Assembly (NCBI RefSeq): GCF_033807715.1
Contig: NC_084589.1
Coordinates: 54,809,566-54,873,565 of the forward strand
Direction of reading: 5' to 3'
From: Cololabis saira
Lineage: Eukaryota; Chordata; Actinopteri; Beloniformes; Belonidae
Length of the DNA: 64,000 nucleotides
Position numbers and translations under genes: made by a program. Positions 1 to 14,034 of this stretch are shown piece by piece. Below the pieces are notes generated by a model, which saw only the letters and a program-made list of their open reading frames with translations, did no database searches and was not told where the DNA came from. The stretch's first letter is position 1, and every line of letters starts with the position of its first letter.

Positions 1-345
1 AATCAAGTGTTGCCCAAGCACAAGCGAGTGTTACCCAAGCGGGCGATGCCCAAGGAGGTATTGCGCAAGCGGTTGGTGCCCTAGTGGGCAGTGCCCAAGC
101 GCAAGCGGGCGTTAGCTAAGCGTGCGTTAGCCAAGCACATGAGGGCATTGCCCTAGTGGGCGGTGCCCAAGCTCAAGCGGGTGTTAGCCAAGCGGGCGTT
201 GCCCAAGCGCATGAAGGCGTTACCCAAGCGGGCGTTGCCCAAGCGCAAGAGGGCGTTACCCAAGCGGGCGTTACCCAAGCGGGCGTTGCCCAAGCGCATG
301 AGGAAGTTGCCCTAATGGGCGGTGCCCAAGCCCAATGCGCCACTA
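1..345. repeat. 15-18-bp minisatellite (GCGGGCGTTACCCAA)
   Basis: Degenerate units alternating GGGCGTTGCCCAAGC and GCATGAGG/GCAAGAGG inserts; begins before the window. Confidence 0.93.
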
Positions 346-460
346 CAGTCCACCACAAGTTTCAAGTTGCGAGTTTCAAGTTTAGTTTATTCATACATAG
401 CCATTAAGATAAACGTATACGATTGAGACCAATCAGACATCTATAACGGTCCTCTGCTGT

Positions 461-521
461 GTATGAATGTATGAATGTATGAATGTATGAATGTATGAAT
501 GTATGAATGTATGAATGTATG
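461..521. repeat. (GAATGTAT)n microsatellite
   Basis: About eight perfect 8-bp units. Confidence 0.97.
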
Positions 522-640
522 AACGGCTCCCCCAAAGTAAGATATTGAAAGCTTTGGAGAGGAAAAATGAAATTTAAAATGTAATGTGGTACCGTTGGGA
601 ATATGAAAACAGTAGATGTTACAATACAGACAATCATTCC

Positions 641-1096
641 ACGGTCCACTGCAGTCCACTACAGTCCACTACAGTCCACTACAGTCCACTAGAGTCCACT
701 ACAGTCCACTACAGTCCACTACAGTCCACTAGAGTCCACTACAGTCCACTACAGTCCACTACGGTCCACTACAATCCACTACGGTCCACTACAGTCCACT
801 ACAGTCCACTACGGTCCACTACAGTCCACTACAGTCCACTACAGTCCACTACAGTCCACTACAGTCCACTACAGTCCACTACAGTCCACTAGAGTCCACT
901 ACAGTCCACTACAGTCCACTACGGTCCACTACAATCCACTACGGTCCACTACAGTCCACTACAGTCCACTACGGTCCACTACAGTCCACTACAGTCCACT
1001 AGAGTCCACTACAGTCCACTACAGTCCAGTACAGTCCACTACAGTCCACTACAGTCCAGTACAGTCCGCTACAGTCCACTACAGTCCACCAGAGTC
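641..1096. repeat. 10-bp minisatellite ACAGTCCACT
   Basis: About 45 units with ACGG, AGAG and ACAA variants that recur in blocks, implying larger duplications within the array. Confidence 0.96.
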
Positions 1097-1750
1097 GTCT
1101 GCAGGACGACGACACCGCACATGAAGCGGTGATTTCGGGGCTTCAGACCCGTCACGTTCAGAGACCGTTGGAGCTTCTTCTGCCGTCAATAACTCCAGTA
1201 AATAAAAGTCCCCAGAACCGTCCGCCGCTCCGCTCTGAGGACTCTCCACATGATTCCCCATAAAACTTTAATGTCCCACAGAGCCATAAAAGCTAACGGC
1301 TCAGCAAACGGCTGCTGCGACTGTCCAAGTCTGACGTCTCCATCAGAACTCCGGTTCCTGCGGGACTGCAGCTGCTCGCCAGGACACGTTTCATCGTTTA
1401 GAGTCTGAACCGAGTCCAAACGATTAAAAAACCTCTTCCACGCTCAGACATCACGCCGGGGGGAGTCCCGGCGCATTGGCGGTTCCTTGGAGAGACACTG
1501 ATATGAGCCGTCTATTGTGATCTAAAAGAGGGATAACAAAGTTTTAAGTCGTTCACATCTGAAATGTCTCCGTGTTGAACTTAAGTCTTATTTTTCCTCC
1601 GTGGATCTTTTCTTCTTGAATCAGCGACCAGGATGTCGTTTACTCTTGAATCTGAACTTAGGATTTATAACTAAAGAATAATAGATAGAAACATCGACAT
1701 AGATCAGTTTAAACACTCTGGTGTAACAATGGCCTCTAAAAACCTTTTAA
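1097..1750. other. 3' flank, no recognised feature
   Basis: No gene, RNA or known repeat seen. Confidence 0.5.
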
Positions 1751-2903
1751 AAGGAACCCTGGCTATTAAGACATGTAGGTCTTAAAAGATAGATGTTGGT
1801 ATCAATTATAACAATGTGATATAAAAAACCTTGTTGATGTCTTCGTTTTTATAAAATTTGAAAATATAATTTAACTCGTAGGTCGCCATTGTTGTTTACA
1901 TTCTGGGTACTGACGTCAGACGGTGGCTCCTGCTAACCCCCGTACACTGTTTTGACACCCAGAAACAGATGAAAACACAGCTAAACAGGTGACGGCGCAC
2001 CAGAAACACAGATCAAAACACAGCTGAACATTAAGGTGACGGCGCACCTACAAAAAAGTAAAAAAAAAAAAAAAAAAAAGTACAGCACCATACAGCATGA
2101 ACTACAAAAACACCATAAAACTCAGAGACTAACAGACCACACGTTTCAACTAGCAGATAACCGATGCTACAATAAAAACCCCAGCCAGATCTGGCGTCAT
2201 TAAGTTAAATAAAGATGTTCTTGCCTATATGAAGCGAAGTCTGCGCCTCCCGTTTTGTCAAAGTCCCGGGCCGGTCCCCTCAGCCTCTGGTCTGTCATCA
2301 AACGGTGGACCCAGCACCGAGGCCGGTTTTAGGGGGGGGCAGGGGTGGGCTATGCTCACCGGCGTCTCCATCCCGGCCAGAGCGGAGAGCGGAGAGCGGG
2401 GTGGCGGAGCGCTGCAGGCGCCGTAGCCTACGCCGTCTACGCCGTAGGCTACGCCGTCTATGCAGGAGCCTACGCCGTCTACGCAGGAGCCTACGCCATC
2501 TACGCAGGAGCCTAATGCACTGGTAAGATGCTCACGACATTGATCATTTTTGCAGATCTCCCGTGCATCACAGAACTTTGATCCAGTTTGCCTGAACCGA
2601 GATGTCTTATGGGCTCCCTCGTCAGCCTCCACGGCCGGGAGAGTGCTGCTCATCTATGTTTTGGATACCTGTCCCAGTTAAACTAACGCGGCTTATCCGC
2701 CCAGAGCCACCGCTCTACGTCATCGCCCCCAGAATGCATTGCGCAGGTAGAACATGGCGCCTCCCGCAGGTCAAAATATGTGATAAACATTGTAGATTTT
2801 TAAAGCAATTAGATTATTTTATGTGTTTCTAACAACATATTTTAGTATAAGAGAACAATTGTGGCTAATTAGGGACTACATGTCTTAATAGCCAGGGTTC
2901 CCT
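1751..2903. mobile_element. TTAA-flanked element with inverted ends
   Basis: AAGGAACCCTGGCTATTAAG at the left and CTTAATAGCCAGGGTTCC at the right are complements, bordered by TTAA (1747-1750 and 2904-2907). The inner arms are more loosely complementary. Contains GCCGTAGGC-type repeats at 2425-2517. No transposase. Confidence 0.75.
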
Positions 2904-2942
2904 TTAACAGCCCTCCTGTTAGCCGCAGAAGCTAATACAAGT

Positions 2943-3428
2943 AAATGGACTTATTTTCATAAAGTCTTTCTACAAAGAAATGTACGTTTTACGTCTCATT
3001 TATTAATTCAAACACGCACTAATGTACTTGGGAAACAGTTAGGCACCAAATATAATATATTTAATTTTCTCAGACGGCAAAAATAAGAACTTTATTGATC
3101 CCACATAGGAGTAATTCATGTTATATCAGCTATAGAGAACAAGGTAGTGCCGAAAAACAATATATATCCCCCTCACAAAAATAAGCAAAATAGAGAAACA
3201 TATTTTCTCATCAACAAAACATATTTAAAATGTTTCAAGTAACAAAATAACATATTTGAACCATTTTTCAGACAATAAAATAAGATTCTTATTTTTGTGA
3301 GGGGGGATATATTATATTTGGTGCCTAATTGTTCCCCAAGTATATTAGTGCGTGTGTGAATGAATAAATGAGACGTAAAACGTACATTTCTTTGTAGAAG
3401 GAGCTTTATGAAAATAAGTCCATTTACT
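2943..3428. mobile_element. Fold-back element
   Basis: AAATGGACTTATTTTCATAA (left) is mirrored by TTATGAAAATAAGTCCATTT (right). The complementarity continues through ACGTTTTACGTCTCATT and GGCACCAAATATAATATA. Confidence 0.82.
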
Positions 3429-4888
3429 TAGTTTACAGTCTTGAACATCCAATATGGAGGAGACGGTGACGTATCGCAGCAGTGGGAGAGAACACTCGAT
3501 GTGGAGTCTACGTATAGATGTCTATCAGTGACGTGCGGTCAGGGGAGGCTGTGCCTCCCCTGACATCATGGAAAGAAAGAAATGTAAAATTAAAAAAAAA
3601 TATTTTTTTATATTTATCAATTGATTTGTACTATGAAGTAATTTTCCATTTAACTTCACCATTTTTAGATTATTTTTTCTTCAAAATCGCTGAATTTTCA
3701 CATTTGCTGTTCAAATGCTGAGAAGATGCGGGCGGTGAGGCAGCGCAGCGCTGAGCCTCCCCATGGATCAGCAATCACTCGGCTAACTGTGCTGCCATGC
3801 TAATAGCATGTAGCATGATGCTATTAGTGAGACCAGATCGCTGTCTCTTTGTATGTCACTATTAAAATGTTCAAACACGTTTGCTATAAGAAATAAGTTT
3901 CCATAGTTAAGCTGATTTATATAATGTCAACATTATATAAACTATATGTGTGTAATGTGTTTCTTGGGCCGGCGCAATTATACTGTAAAACGGCTGAAGA
4001 GAGGCACGGGGGAGGCACGCACTTCTCCTGCCTCACGGTAGGGGGCGCTGGTGAGCTCAGGGATTCTTCTTGCCACTCATTGGCTGCAGAATAAGTGACA
4101 ACAAGCAGGAGTTTACAGTTAGCAAGTCAAGTGCAGTTATATAGGACTTCATTTATAAGTAAAGGTAAGACCATAATAACTTTTTTTTTAATTAAATGTG
4201 CTTTTTGTGCACTACAGTTTGTATGTGTAAAGCATTTGTATGTGAATGACGATTGGAGGTTTTAAACATAACCAGTTAACTGCTGCCATTCAAACGGTGA
4301 ATAAGTTGCTCTGGAGGTTCATATCAGTTGCCTCAGTTGCCTTGAAATTGCCCCTCGGGGATAAATAAAGTTTTTCTGAATCTGAATCTGAATCTGAATA
4401 TGCTTGTAAATCTGACTGATGAAGTCAGTGCCGCCCCATCCATGAATCAGAAGAATCAGAATCAGAATCAGAATCAGAATCATCTTTATTGGTTTCCAGG
4501 TTCCAACATTGTCCAACAAGGAATTTGACTCCGGTAATTTCTCTCTTTGGTGTTAAAATAGAATAAACAATAAAACAAATGTGATATTTCTATGATACAG
4601 AATAAACAGTATAAACATTTAAGGTGCAGAAGTTTGAGGTAGAGAGAGAAAAGAAAAGAAAAAGGGACAGTTCTGAATAAAAATAAACATAACCTATTTA
4701 CAATTTTACAGGGCTTGGGGGAAGAATCTGTCCCTATGTCTGGAGGTTCTGGCGCAGGTAGACCTGGTCCTGGTCCTGGTCCTGGTCCTGGTCCTGGTCC
4801 CGTTTCCTGGTCCTGGACCGGTACAGGTCGTCGATAGATGGGAGGTTAGTCCCAGTTATCCTCTCTGCAGACCTGATTGTCCGTTGCA
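3429..4888. other. Decayed dispersed repeats in 3' flank
   Basis: 3528-4100 resembles a fish repeat starting AGTGACGTGCGGTCAGGGG. 4370-4400 and 4447-4482 are GAATCT / ATTCAG microsatellites of LINE-like 3' tails. 4755-4800 is (CCTGGT)n. No gene. Confidence 0.5.
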
Positions 4889-5087
4889 GAATCTCTCCAT
4901 CCATGAATCTCTCCATCCATGAATCTCTCCATCCATGAATCTCTCCATCCATGAATCTCTCCATCCATGAATCTCTCCATCCATGAATCTCTCCATCCAT
5001 GAATCTCTCCATCCATGAATCTCTCCATCCATGAATCTCTCCATCCATGAATCTCTCCATCCATGAATCTCTCCATCCATGAATCTC
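4889..5087. repeat. 16-bp minisatellite GAATCTCTCCATCCAT
   Basis: Twelve near-perfect units. The Met-Glu-Arg-Phe-rich frames are artefacts. Confidence 0.97.
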
Positions 5088-5280
5088 ACCGTATGTCACT
5101 GATGTCTATGGTCTGGGACATCTGAACGACCTTTGACCTTCTTTCAGGGGCGTATCTAACCTCCCCCCCGACTGGCAACCCCCCACCTGAAGACCTGCTG
5201 GTGGAGCATCCTGGAACAATGGTCATGTGACATCAGTAACACAAACAAACCCCCCAAAAAACAACAAAAAACAAGAAGAA

Positions 5281-6155
5281 TTAAAGCTGCAAGCAGCGAT
5301 GAACGGGCCCTCGCACTCACGGCCACCGCCCCCATAAGCATATCAGAAATGACGCCACCCACAACTTCCTATGTCAAACCATTCAAAAGTTATGGCAGAA
5401 AAAAGGGACAACCAATCAGAAGAAGGGGCGGGGCTAATTCAGGCCAATGAAGCTTAAGGACTCATTACAGAGTCCCATGACGCCACCCACGACTCTCTAT
5501 GTCAAACCATTCAAAAGTTATGGCAGAAAAGTATTCTAGGGGGCGCTGTTGAGCCGTTAGGCCACGCCCATTAATGCAAACCATGAAATATCAAATTTAT
5601 CACCAGGCCTGGCTTGGTGCAAAATTTGATGACTTTTGGAGAACTATCAAATATGGACCAATCAGATGAAGGATGGGCGCTTTTTGGCGTGTAGCGTCGC
5701 CACGGTAACGCTTTTGACTGAGAAAAGTAATGCGCGTAGTCGCAGGATGGAGTATTTTGATGTATAACACACCTGGGTTCACGTTACGGTTCGGGCCGTA
5801 TTAATTCTCGAAGGAATGGCTCATATTGCTCCAAAATTACGCAATTAATTCAGAATGTTCAAAATGGCCGACTTCCTGTTAGGTTTGGGCCATGGCGTCA
5901 AGAGACTTTTCTTTAAGTTGTGACATGATACAGGTGTGTACCGATTTTCGTGCATGTACGTCAAACCGTATCGTGGGGCTTGAGGCACAAAGTTTTCTAG
6001 GGGGCGCTGTTGAGCCATTAGGCCACGCCCATTAATGCAAACCATGAAATATCACATTTATCACCAGGACTGGCTTGGTGAAAAATGTGGTGCCTTTTGG
6101 GGCACGTTTAGGGGGAAAAAGACCCTCATTTCATCAGAAGAAAGAATAAAGGGCC
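5281..6155 (-). mobile_element. Dispersed GGGCCC element, antisense copy
   Basis: Starts TTAAAGCTGCAAGCAGCGAT and runs to AAAGGGCCCGGG, the reverse of 56665-57697. Confidence 0.75.
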
Positions 6156-6564
6156 CGGGACGGGGTGGGCCCCCCCGAAGACGTCGCTGCTCCGTCACAG
6201 GAGCCCTGGATGTATTTTAGTTATACGAGTAAGAAGATTCGTGTTTAAAAAACATTTATGTTGGTTGAGGAAAAAGAAAATCTCACCTGTTTCCTTTTAG
6301 TGAAAGAAGTTGGAATCCTTTTTTTTTTTTGAAATGGTTCAAGAAAAGAAACAAAAACAGCAGATGTTTTTAATTTACCAAAACATATTTTGGATTATTG
6401 TCTAACTGGTGACATTTTTGTCTCATTTCAGTTTCTTTTAAAGTTTCTGGCTGCAAGCAGACAACCAGCTGGCACCAGGGGCCCAGACACTGATATGAGC
6501 CATCTATTGCTGGGGTCTTCAACCGGGGGTTGGCGACCCCTAGGGGGCCACGGAGGTACTGCAG

Positions 6565-7488
<924 letters not shown>

Positions 7489-7549
<61 letters not shown>
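7489..7549. repeat. (TA)n microsatellite, right half
   Basis: Continuation of the tract at 6567-6715 beyond the inserted element. Confidence 0.95.
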
Positions 7550-7552
<3 letters not shown>

Positions 7553-7978
7553 CAGGACTGTCTCAGAAAATAGAAGATTATTATTATTATATTATTATTA
7601 GATTATTATAATAGAATATTGTGATAAAGTTCTTTATTTTCTGTAATGCAATTAAAAAAACAACAATATCATCCATTCTGGATTAATTACAAATCAACTG
7701 AAATATTGCAAGCCTTTTATTATTTTAATATTGCTGATTATGGTTTACAGTTTAAGATTAAGATTCCCAGAATATTTTATAATTTTTTTAGATAGGATAT
7801 TTGAGTTTTCTTAAACTGTAAACCATGATCAGCAATATTAAAATAATAAAAGGCTTGTAATATTTCAGTTGATTTGTAATGAATGCAGAATGGATGACAT
7901 TTTTGCATTACAGAAAATAAAGGACTTTATCACAATATTCTAATTTTCACAATATTCTAATTTTCTGAGACAGTCCTG
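7553..7978. mobile_element. Tc1/mariner-type MITE, copy 1
   Basis: Ends CAGGACTGTCTCAGAAAAT and TTTTCTGAGACAGTCCTG, flanked by TA. The interior is a long palindrome (CAGCAATATTAAAATAATAA on both sides). Confidence 0.87.
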
Positions 7979-8515
7979 TAGATGTGTTTCACCTTTTAAG
8001 TTGAATTATTGAAATAAATTAACTTTTACACCATATTCTAATTTCCCGACCTTCACCTGTATCTATATTTATATTTAGCATATTAGCATAGACTATTTCA
8101 GTTGCTAGCATAGGAGGCTAGTTCAGCTGCTACATGGTTGTCTGTCTGTACAGTTGTGCTAGTTCAATGCTATTAAAGCACTTTAAACTTTAAATCAAAG
8201 TATTTTGTTTTTTCATATAAAATAAACACATTTTTATTCAGTTAAGAAGTTTTGGGGCTTTTTTTTTGGCGGCTGCGCTGCTGAAATCGGGGCGTCCCTT
8301 ATTTCTATTTCTGAATGGTTGAAATGCTAAAAGAAGCAGAACTAACAGTTTATTCAGTTTTCCTCCGTCAGTGTTTGCTGGTGCGAGCAGCTTTAATTCT
8401 GTGTTTATGAGAGTTCTTGTGGTTAAAAACATGTCACTTAAACCCTCGACGAGGGCGGAAACTCCTCATGTGGTTTTAAAGTTTAAACCGACCGGCCCGG
8501 AATATCTGAAAACCA

Positions 8516-9148
8516 ATTTAAATGTGAAGAACATCTGGACTCTTCCATACAAATACCTTCTTACAAATAAAGTGAGGGAAATCTCTTTTAAAATGTTACA
8601 TAAGTATTACCCTGCTAATCATTATCTTCTTAAATTCAAAAGAGATATTTGTGTTGACTGTTGGTTGTGTGAAATGTCCCCTGAAACACTGGTACCTGTT
8701 TTAATGTCCCTACACTAACACATTCTGGAAAGATGTTTCCAGATTTATTATAGATAAAATTGACTCTGACTTCACTCTGTATTGGAAACATTTATTGTTT
8801 GGTTTCATCAGTAATGAAAGAAACAAATCTAGAGAATCTTTTGTAATCAATTTAATAATTATTCTTGCAAATTTCATATTCGTAAATCCAAATTCAGTCA
8901 TTCAAAACCCCTTTTTTTAATTTTTGAGAATGAAACCAAACAATACTTGAGTTCCATCTCTGACTCAAATAACAAAAAAGCTGTAAAACTGTTAATTTAT
9001 GCTCTCTATTTAATGTGTTTGTTTAAAAATCCCCCTGGCTCCTGTGTTGTTGTACTCTTATGTATTAACAACTGTTTTGTATGTCTGTCTGTTTATGTTT
9101 TTTGTAATATGAGAACTATTCAATAAAGCTTGTTAAAAAAAAAAAAAA
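8516..9148 (+). pseudogene. L1-like LINE 3' fragment
   Basis: Reads KVREISFKMLHKYYPANHY and CVDCWLCEMSPET, the C-terminal Cys cluster of L1-like ORF2, then breaks frame. Ends in poly-A. Flanked by GAATATCTGAAAACCA (8500-8515 and 9149-9164). Confidence 0.85.
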
Positions 9149-9330
9149 GAATATCTGAAAACCACTTCCTGTTCCTGCAGAATCTGGAAACCACTTCCTG
9201 TTCCTGCAGAATCTGGAAACCACTTCCTGTTCCTGCAGAATCTGGAAACCACTTCCTGTTCCTGCAGAATCTGGAAACCACTTCCTGTTCCTGCAGAATC
9301 TGGAAACCACTTCCTGTTCCTGCAGAATCC
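9149..9330. repeat. 29-bp minisatellite GAATCTGGAAACCACTTCCT
   Basis: About six units with GTTCCTGCA completing each. The first unit is the right copy of the LINE target duplication, so the array predates or grew from the insertion site. Confidence 0.93.
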
Positions 9331-9459
9331 ACGACATTCCAAAGACGGTTCTGTTCTCATCATCTATCTCGTCCGGATCTGCATTTCTGCTTTTATTAGA
9401 AACAGATAAAAACCCAAACATATTTTAGGTTCTTGTCTATGGAGCATTTTTTGTGCCAA

Positions 9460-9870
9460 AATTAAATAAATAAAAAGATAATTAATCAATTAATGAATGA
9501 ATTAATGAATTAATTAAATGTCATTAAGTAAAATGGGAATTAAATATAACATTCATTAATTAAATGTGTCATTAATTAATTAAATACTGAAAAATTAAAT
9601 ATATTTTTTTACTTAAAATGAATTGTATTTTAATTAATTTATTACATATTTAATTCCAATTTTAATTAATTAATGATACATTTAAATAATGAATGATATA
9701 TTTAATTCCCATTTTAATTAATTAATGACAAATTAAATTATTTAATGACATGTTTAATTAATGAATGTTATATTTAATTCCCATTTTAATTATTTAATGA
9801 CAAATTTAATTATTTAATGATATATTTCATTCCTATTTTAATTAATTAATGATGTATTTATTTATTTCAT
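9460..9870. repeat. AT-rich TTAATTAATGA repeat region
   Basis: Degenerate, self-complementary TTAATTAAT and ATTTAATTCCCATTTTAAT units. Confidence 0.75.
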
Positions 9871-9885
9871 TTTGGCACCAGAAAT

Positions 9886-10713
9886 CCTCCATACTTCGGG
9901 CCGCTGTCCCGGGGTTGGAAGTGATTTGGCTCCTCCTGGTGGCCGCGGGTCGGTACTGCAGTCTTTTATTTTGATAGGGTGTTGAGACCTTTGTGCTGCT
10001 TTTTATTGTACAAAAAGTTTGATTCGATTAACTTAAATGTTCTGGATATTTCTAAAACATCTATTTAGTGTTTAGTGTTTGTTTCAGATTTGATCTCAGA
10101 TACACGTTTGAATCAGAAGGTTTTATTAAAAACAGCTGGGTCATCAGTGATCAGCATTAGTGACTGGTGACATCATTCCTCGGGTTTAAGGACAGGAAGT
10201 AGCACCAGGTCTTCGTGGGGGGGGACGGGGGGTCAAGGTTCAGGGACATGAAGTGGGACAGATAAAGACGCTCCCAAGTGGATTATTCACAGAAAGATGA
10301 GAAAGCAAACAAGTTCAAGATGGAACTGGTGACGCAAAGACCACAAAGCCGTCCTGGAACCGTCCTGGAACCGTCCTGGAACATGAATCTGTCCTGGAAC
10401 ATGAAACTGTCCTGGAAGCGTCCCCGACCCAGAAGTTCAGATGAAACTCTCCCAGATCCCAGACGTCCCGAGTCCCTGACGGTGGTCGTGATGAGGAGGT
10501 TACGTCGTCTTCTCCGCCGGGTGTCGTCGCTGCAGCCGACGACGTCCGGGACGTCTGGAGGAAGGAGGGAAGGAAAGAGACGGAGTTACTGATTAGTTAG
10601 GACGAAGGAGAGAAGGAGAGAAGGAAAGAGACGGAGTTACTGGTCGGTTCGGACGTCTGGAGGAAGGAGAGAACTATCTGTGTTTGACGACGTTGGGTTC
10701 GTAATCAAAAGAG
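9886..10713. other. 3' flank, no recognised feature
   Basis: Short GAAGGAGAGAAGG repeats near 10600 only. Confidence 0.5.
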
Positions 10714-10721
10714 AATCCCAC

Positions 10722-11946
10722 CAGGGCCGGATTTAGCGAGGCCCACTAAGGTGTGCAGACTGAAATGTAGGGTGGGCGACGCTGACCGTGCCGCAACGCG
10801 GCGTGAGCGGAAAAATGTTGGGGGGTCAAACCCCTGAAATGCATAGAAAACTCTGCTGTCATCATATCAGTTCATCTATCTTCTCCTTCTTTGACCAACA
10901 GTATGCTAACCCTAACCCTTCCTGACACTTCCCTCTGCATTTACCCGGGCTTGGGACCGCTGTTCTGCCAATCCTTGTTAGTGAAATGCTACTTTGTGGT
11001 TCTGCGCACGCGCACAGTCGATTTTCAAAGTTTGATTGCCGCACCAATCATTTATTGCACGATGTAAAATGGATAATATGGGATGTTGAATATTTGATCC
11101 TTCAAAATAAAACATTTTGTGAAAATTATACGATGAAGAGAGAAAAAAAACCCAATTCTATCGCTTTATTTGATATTCATTCATTCATTGGCCTTTATTT
11201 AACCAGCAGATCATTAAGAACATTCTTATTTACAATGACGGCCTGGCAAGAGACAAGGAAGTGGTTTAGAGTAAAACACAAAAATTGTTCCTCTGCAAAG
11301 GTAGAAAACCATTAGGTAGCATTTTTGGCAAAGCAGCAGAAATTGGCAGAACACCGGCACAAATAGGCTTGTGTCCTGTTGAGGCTGCACTTATTTTATG
11401 TTTTTTGCTTTTTTTTTTTTGCTTTTTTTTGTTTGCTTTTTTTTCCCATCAATCAATCATACCCTACGGCGTAGGCTCTGCGTTGATTTAAAAGGTCCCG
11501 CGGCAGCCTGGTGGCTCCAGAGCTTGCACGGCACCGCAGCACCGCCACCTGCACCGCCCTCGCCGGGATGGAGAGAGGCGTTTCCATCCCGGCGAGGGCG
11601 GAGAGCGCCGGTGCGGGTGGCGGTGCGCTGCGGTGCCGTGCAGGCTCTGAAGCCACGGCTACGCCGTAGGGTACGCGGCGACGCGCACCCTACGGCGTTG
11701 GTGTAACCTGAACCAGACGTCGGTCCCTCCACCGAGACACAACTTTTGCGGTATGCGTTCATTGTTGTGTCTAAAAATGATGCGCAGTGCCCACCCAATC
11801 AGAAACGGTACAGATAGTGATATGTTATATTTATAAAAAAATAAAATTATAAAAGAATAAATGATCCCCATAACTTTGATTGGGTGGGCAGGACGCACGT
11901 TTGGGTGGGCACACGCCCCCCCCCCCCCCCCCTAAAACCGGCCTCA
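10722..11946. mobile_element. hAT-like element with 8-bp duplication AATCCCAC
   Basis: Ends CAGGGCCGGATTTAG and CTAAAACCGGCCTCA, flanked by AATCCCAC (10714-10721 and 11947-11954). Contains a LINE-tail scrap (11170-11250), the GC-rich palindromic repeat (11462-11710) and a C tract. No transposase. Confidence 0.75.
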
Positions 11947-12172
11947 AATCCCACTATCTGTGTTTGACGACAGCTGTTTTGTTTTATTTTATAACTTTCT
12001 TGTAGTTTTGTTTTTGTTTTTTTGTTTGTTTTAATTACATTTATTGGAAAGTGTTTTTTTTTTTAATTGCATCATTTGTAATTTGTTTGTTTGTACTTTG
12101 TCTGCATATATATTAATGATAAATACCATGTCGGTAAAAACCCAAGGCATAAATATATATGCATTTTTAATG

Positions 12173-12176
<4 letters not shown>

Positions 12177-12244
<68 letters not shown>
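12177..12244. repeat. (AT)n microsatellite
   Basis: About 68 bp of AT. Confidence 0.97.
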
Positions 12245-12250
<6 letters not shown>

Positions 12251-12299
12251 TTTAATATATTTTCTTTTTGTTTATTTTTTCATTACATTAATTGAAATT

Positions 12300-12460
12300 T
12301 GATTTCTTAGGAAAAAGGGACAGATAAAATAAGCTTAGTCTTCTTTCTGTTCCCTTTCATTCAAGGAAAGAGATTTGTTGTCATTATATTGAACTGTTTT
12401 GTTTTTCTTTTAATGAGGGAAATAAAGAATAAAATCAAAATCAAATCAAAAATCAGGACG
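12300..12460 (+). mobile_element. L1-like LINE 3' tail
   Basis: GGAAAAAGGGACAGATAAAATAAG... CTTCTTTCTGTTCCCTTTCATT parallels 15610-15760. Confidence 0.6.
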
Positions 12461-12586
12461 ACAGGAAACCTGTTCTACCTTTTAAAGGAGCCGGAGCGAC
12501 AGGTCGATGCAGGAGCGCGCTGACGCCACTAGGGGGCGACAACTCTCACGCTTAGAACATACAGTATTCTGGAATTATTGCACATA

Positions 12587-12953
12587 CAGGACTGTCTCAG
12601 AGAATTAGAATATTGTGATTTTCTGTAATGCAATTAAAAAAACTAAAATGTCATACATTCTGGATTCATTACAAATTAACTGAAATATTACAAGCCTTTT
12701 ATTATTTTAATATTGCTGATCATGGTTTACAGTTTAAGAAAACTCAAATATCCTATCTAAAAAAATTAGAATATTCTGGGAATCTTAATCTTAAACTGTA
12801 AACCATAATCAGCAATATTAAAATAATAAAAGGCTTGCAATATTTCAGTTGATTAGTAATGAATCCAGAATGGATGACATTTTAGTTTTTTTAATTGCAT
12901 TACAGAAAATAAAGAACTTTATCACAATATTCTAATTTTCTGAGACAGTCCTG
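12587..12953. mobile_element. Tc1/mariner-type MITE, copy 2
   Basis: Ends CAGGACTGTCTCAGAGAAT and TTTTCTGAGACAGTCCTG with flanking TA; same family as 7553-7978 but better preserved. Confidence 0.9.
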
Positions 12954-13032
12954 TAAACCAGGGGTTCCCAACCTTTTTTGAGCCAAGGACCAGCAGAAGT
13001 ATAAACAAAAAGCTCAGGGACCGGTTGACAAT

Positions 13033-13460
13033 TTATGTCAATTTTAATAAACATTTTAGAAAAAAACTATGCATTTTAAAATGCAGGCTATCATCAGCGA
13101 CGTTAGCTGATGTTGTGGCCTTTAAAACTTGCTTCTGCAAATGTAACTCACGTTTTTTCCTTTCGAAAAATTCCACTGGTTTGTCTTTGAGAGAAGGATG
13201 TTTTGTATTAAGTGTCTTTGAAGCTTGGATGGCTTCATTGCTTCGTTGGCGAGCGTTTCTCCACATAAAATACATAGTGGGTTTGGCGCCTCCAAATCGC
13301 CCGTTGCAACAAATCCATATTTTATATACATAATGTCGTACTTGCGATTAAAGCTTTTGCTTTTCTTTTTGGTAGGATTTTCTACTTGTTCATCACCATT
13401 TCTTTTACTGGAACAACCAGTAAAGAAACGGCTCATGGAGGTTTGCTGAGGTCCACTCAT
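13033..13460 (-). pseudogene. hAT transposase N terminus (BED zinc finger), frameshifted
   Basis: The first part reads MSGPQQTSMSRFFTG, then KYDIMYIKYGFVATGD, then PNPLCILCGETLANEAMKPS and KLQRH, a C2H2-like BED finger typical of ZBED5-type hAT transposases. The next conserved part, KHPSLKDKPVEFFERKKRE, is in another frame, so there is an indel near 13225. The catalytic region is missing. Confidence 0.85.
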
Positions 13461-14034
13461 CTCTGCAGCTGACTGTACCTAACCTGCATACAGCACCTGT
13501 GCATGGCGCTGTTCAGTCCGGTCGGGTACCAGAACTTATTGTCCGCCAAGCCATGACAGGGCTGCCACTCAAAGAAACACATTTCGATTTATACAAGTTT
13601 TGGATGAAATTATATGACAAAAAAATGCAAAAATTGTTTTCTTAAATTTAGTATGAGGTTGCTTTAATTATGTGGCAAATGATAATAAACACGAGAAAGA
13701 TGGGTACTTCAATGAAAAATAGATATTTTATTCAACTTTGCTGCTGTTCATACAAAAAGTAAATAAAAAACAACAATTTTTTTTCAAAGATTTTCACTTG
13801 AAATAAGTAGAAAAATCTGAGATTTTTTTGCTTGTAATGAGAAGATAAATCTTGTTCCACTGGCAGATTTTCCTACTTATTTCAAGTAAAAATGTACTTG
13901 AAACAGGTGAAAATTGTCAAATAACAAGTTATTTTTATGGAGTTATTTTTCTGGTGATGACTCTAAATGTTGAAATAGCAGTAAAACCACATTCATTGAT
14001 GAAATGACATAAGGGATGGAAAGGAGGGATGGCA

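Noticed and set aside
4734..5099. MERFMDGEIHGWRDS repeat frames
   Set aside because: A 16-bp repeat cycling through three frames; no unique sequence.
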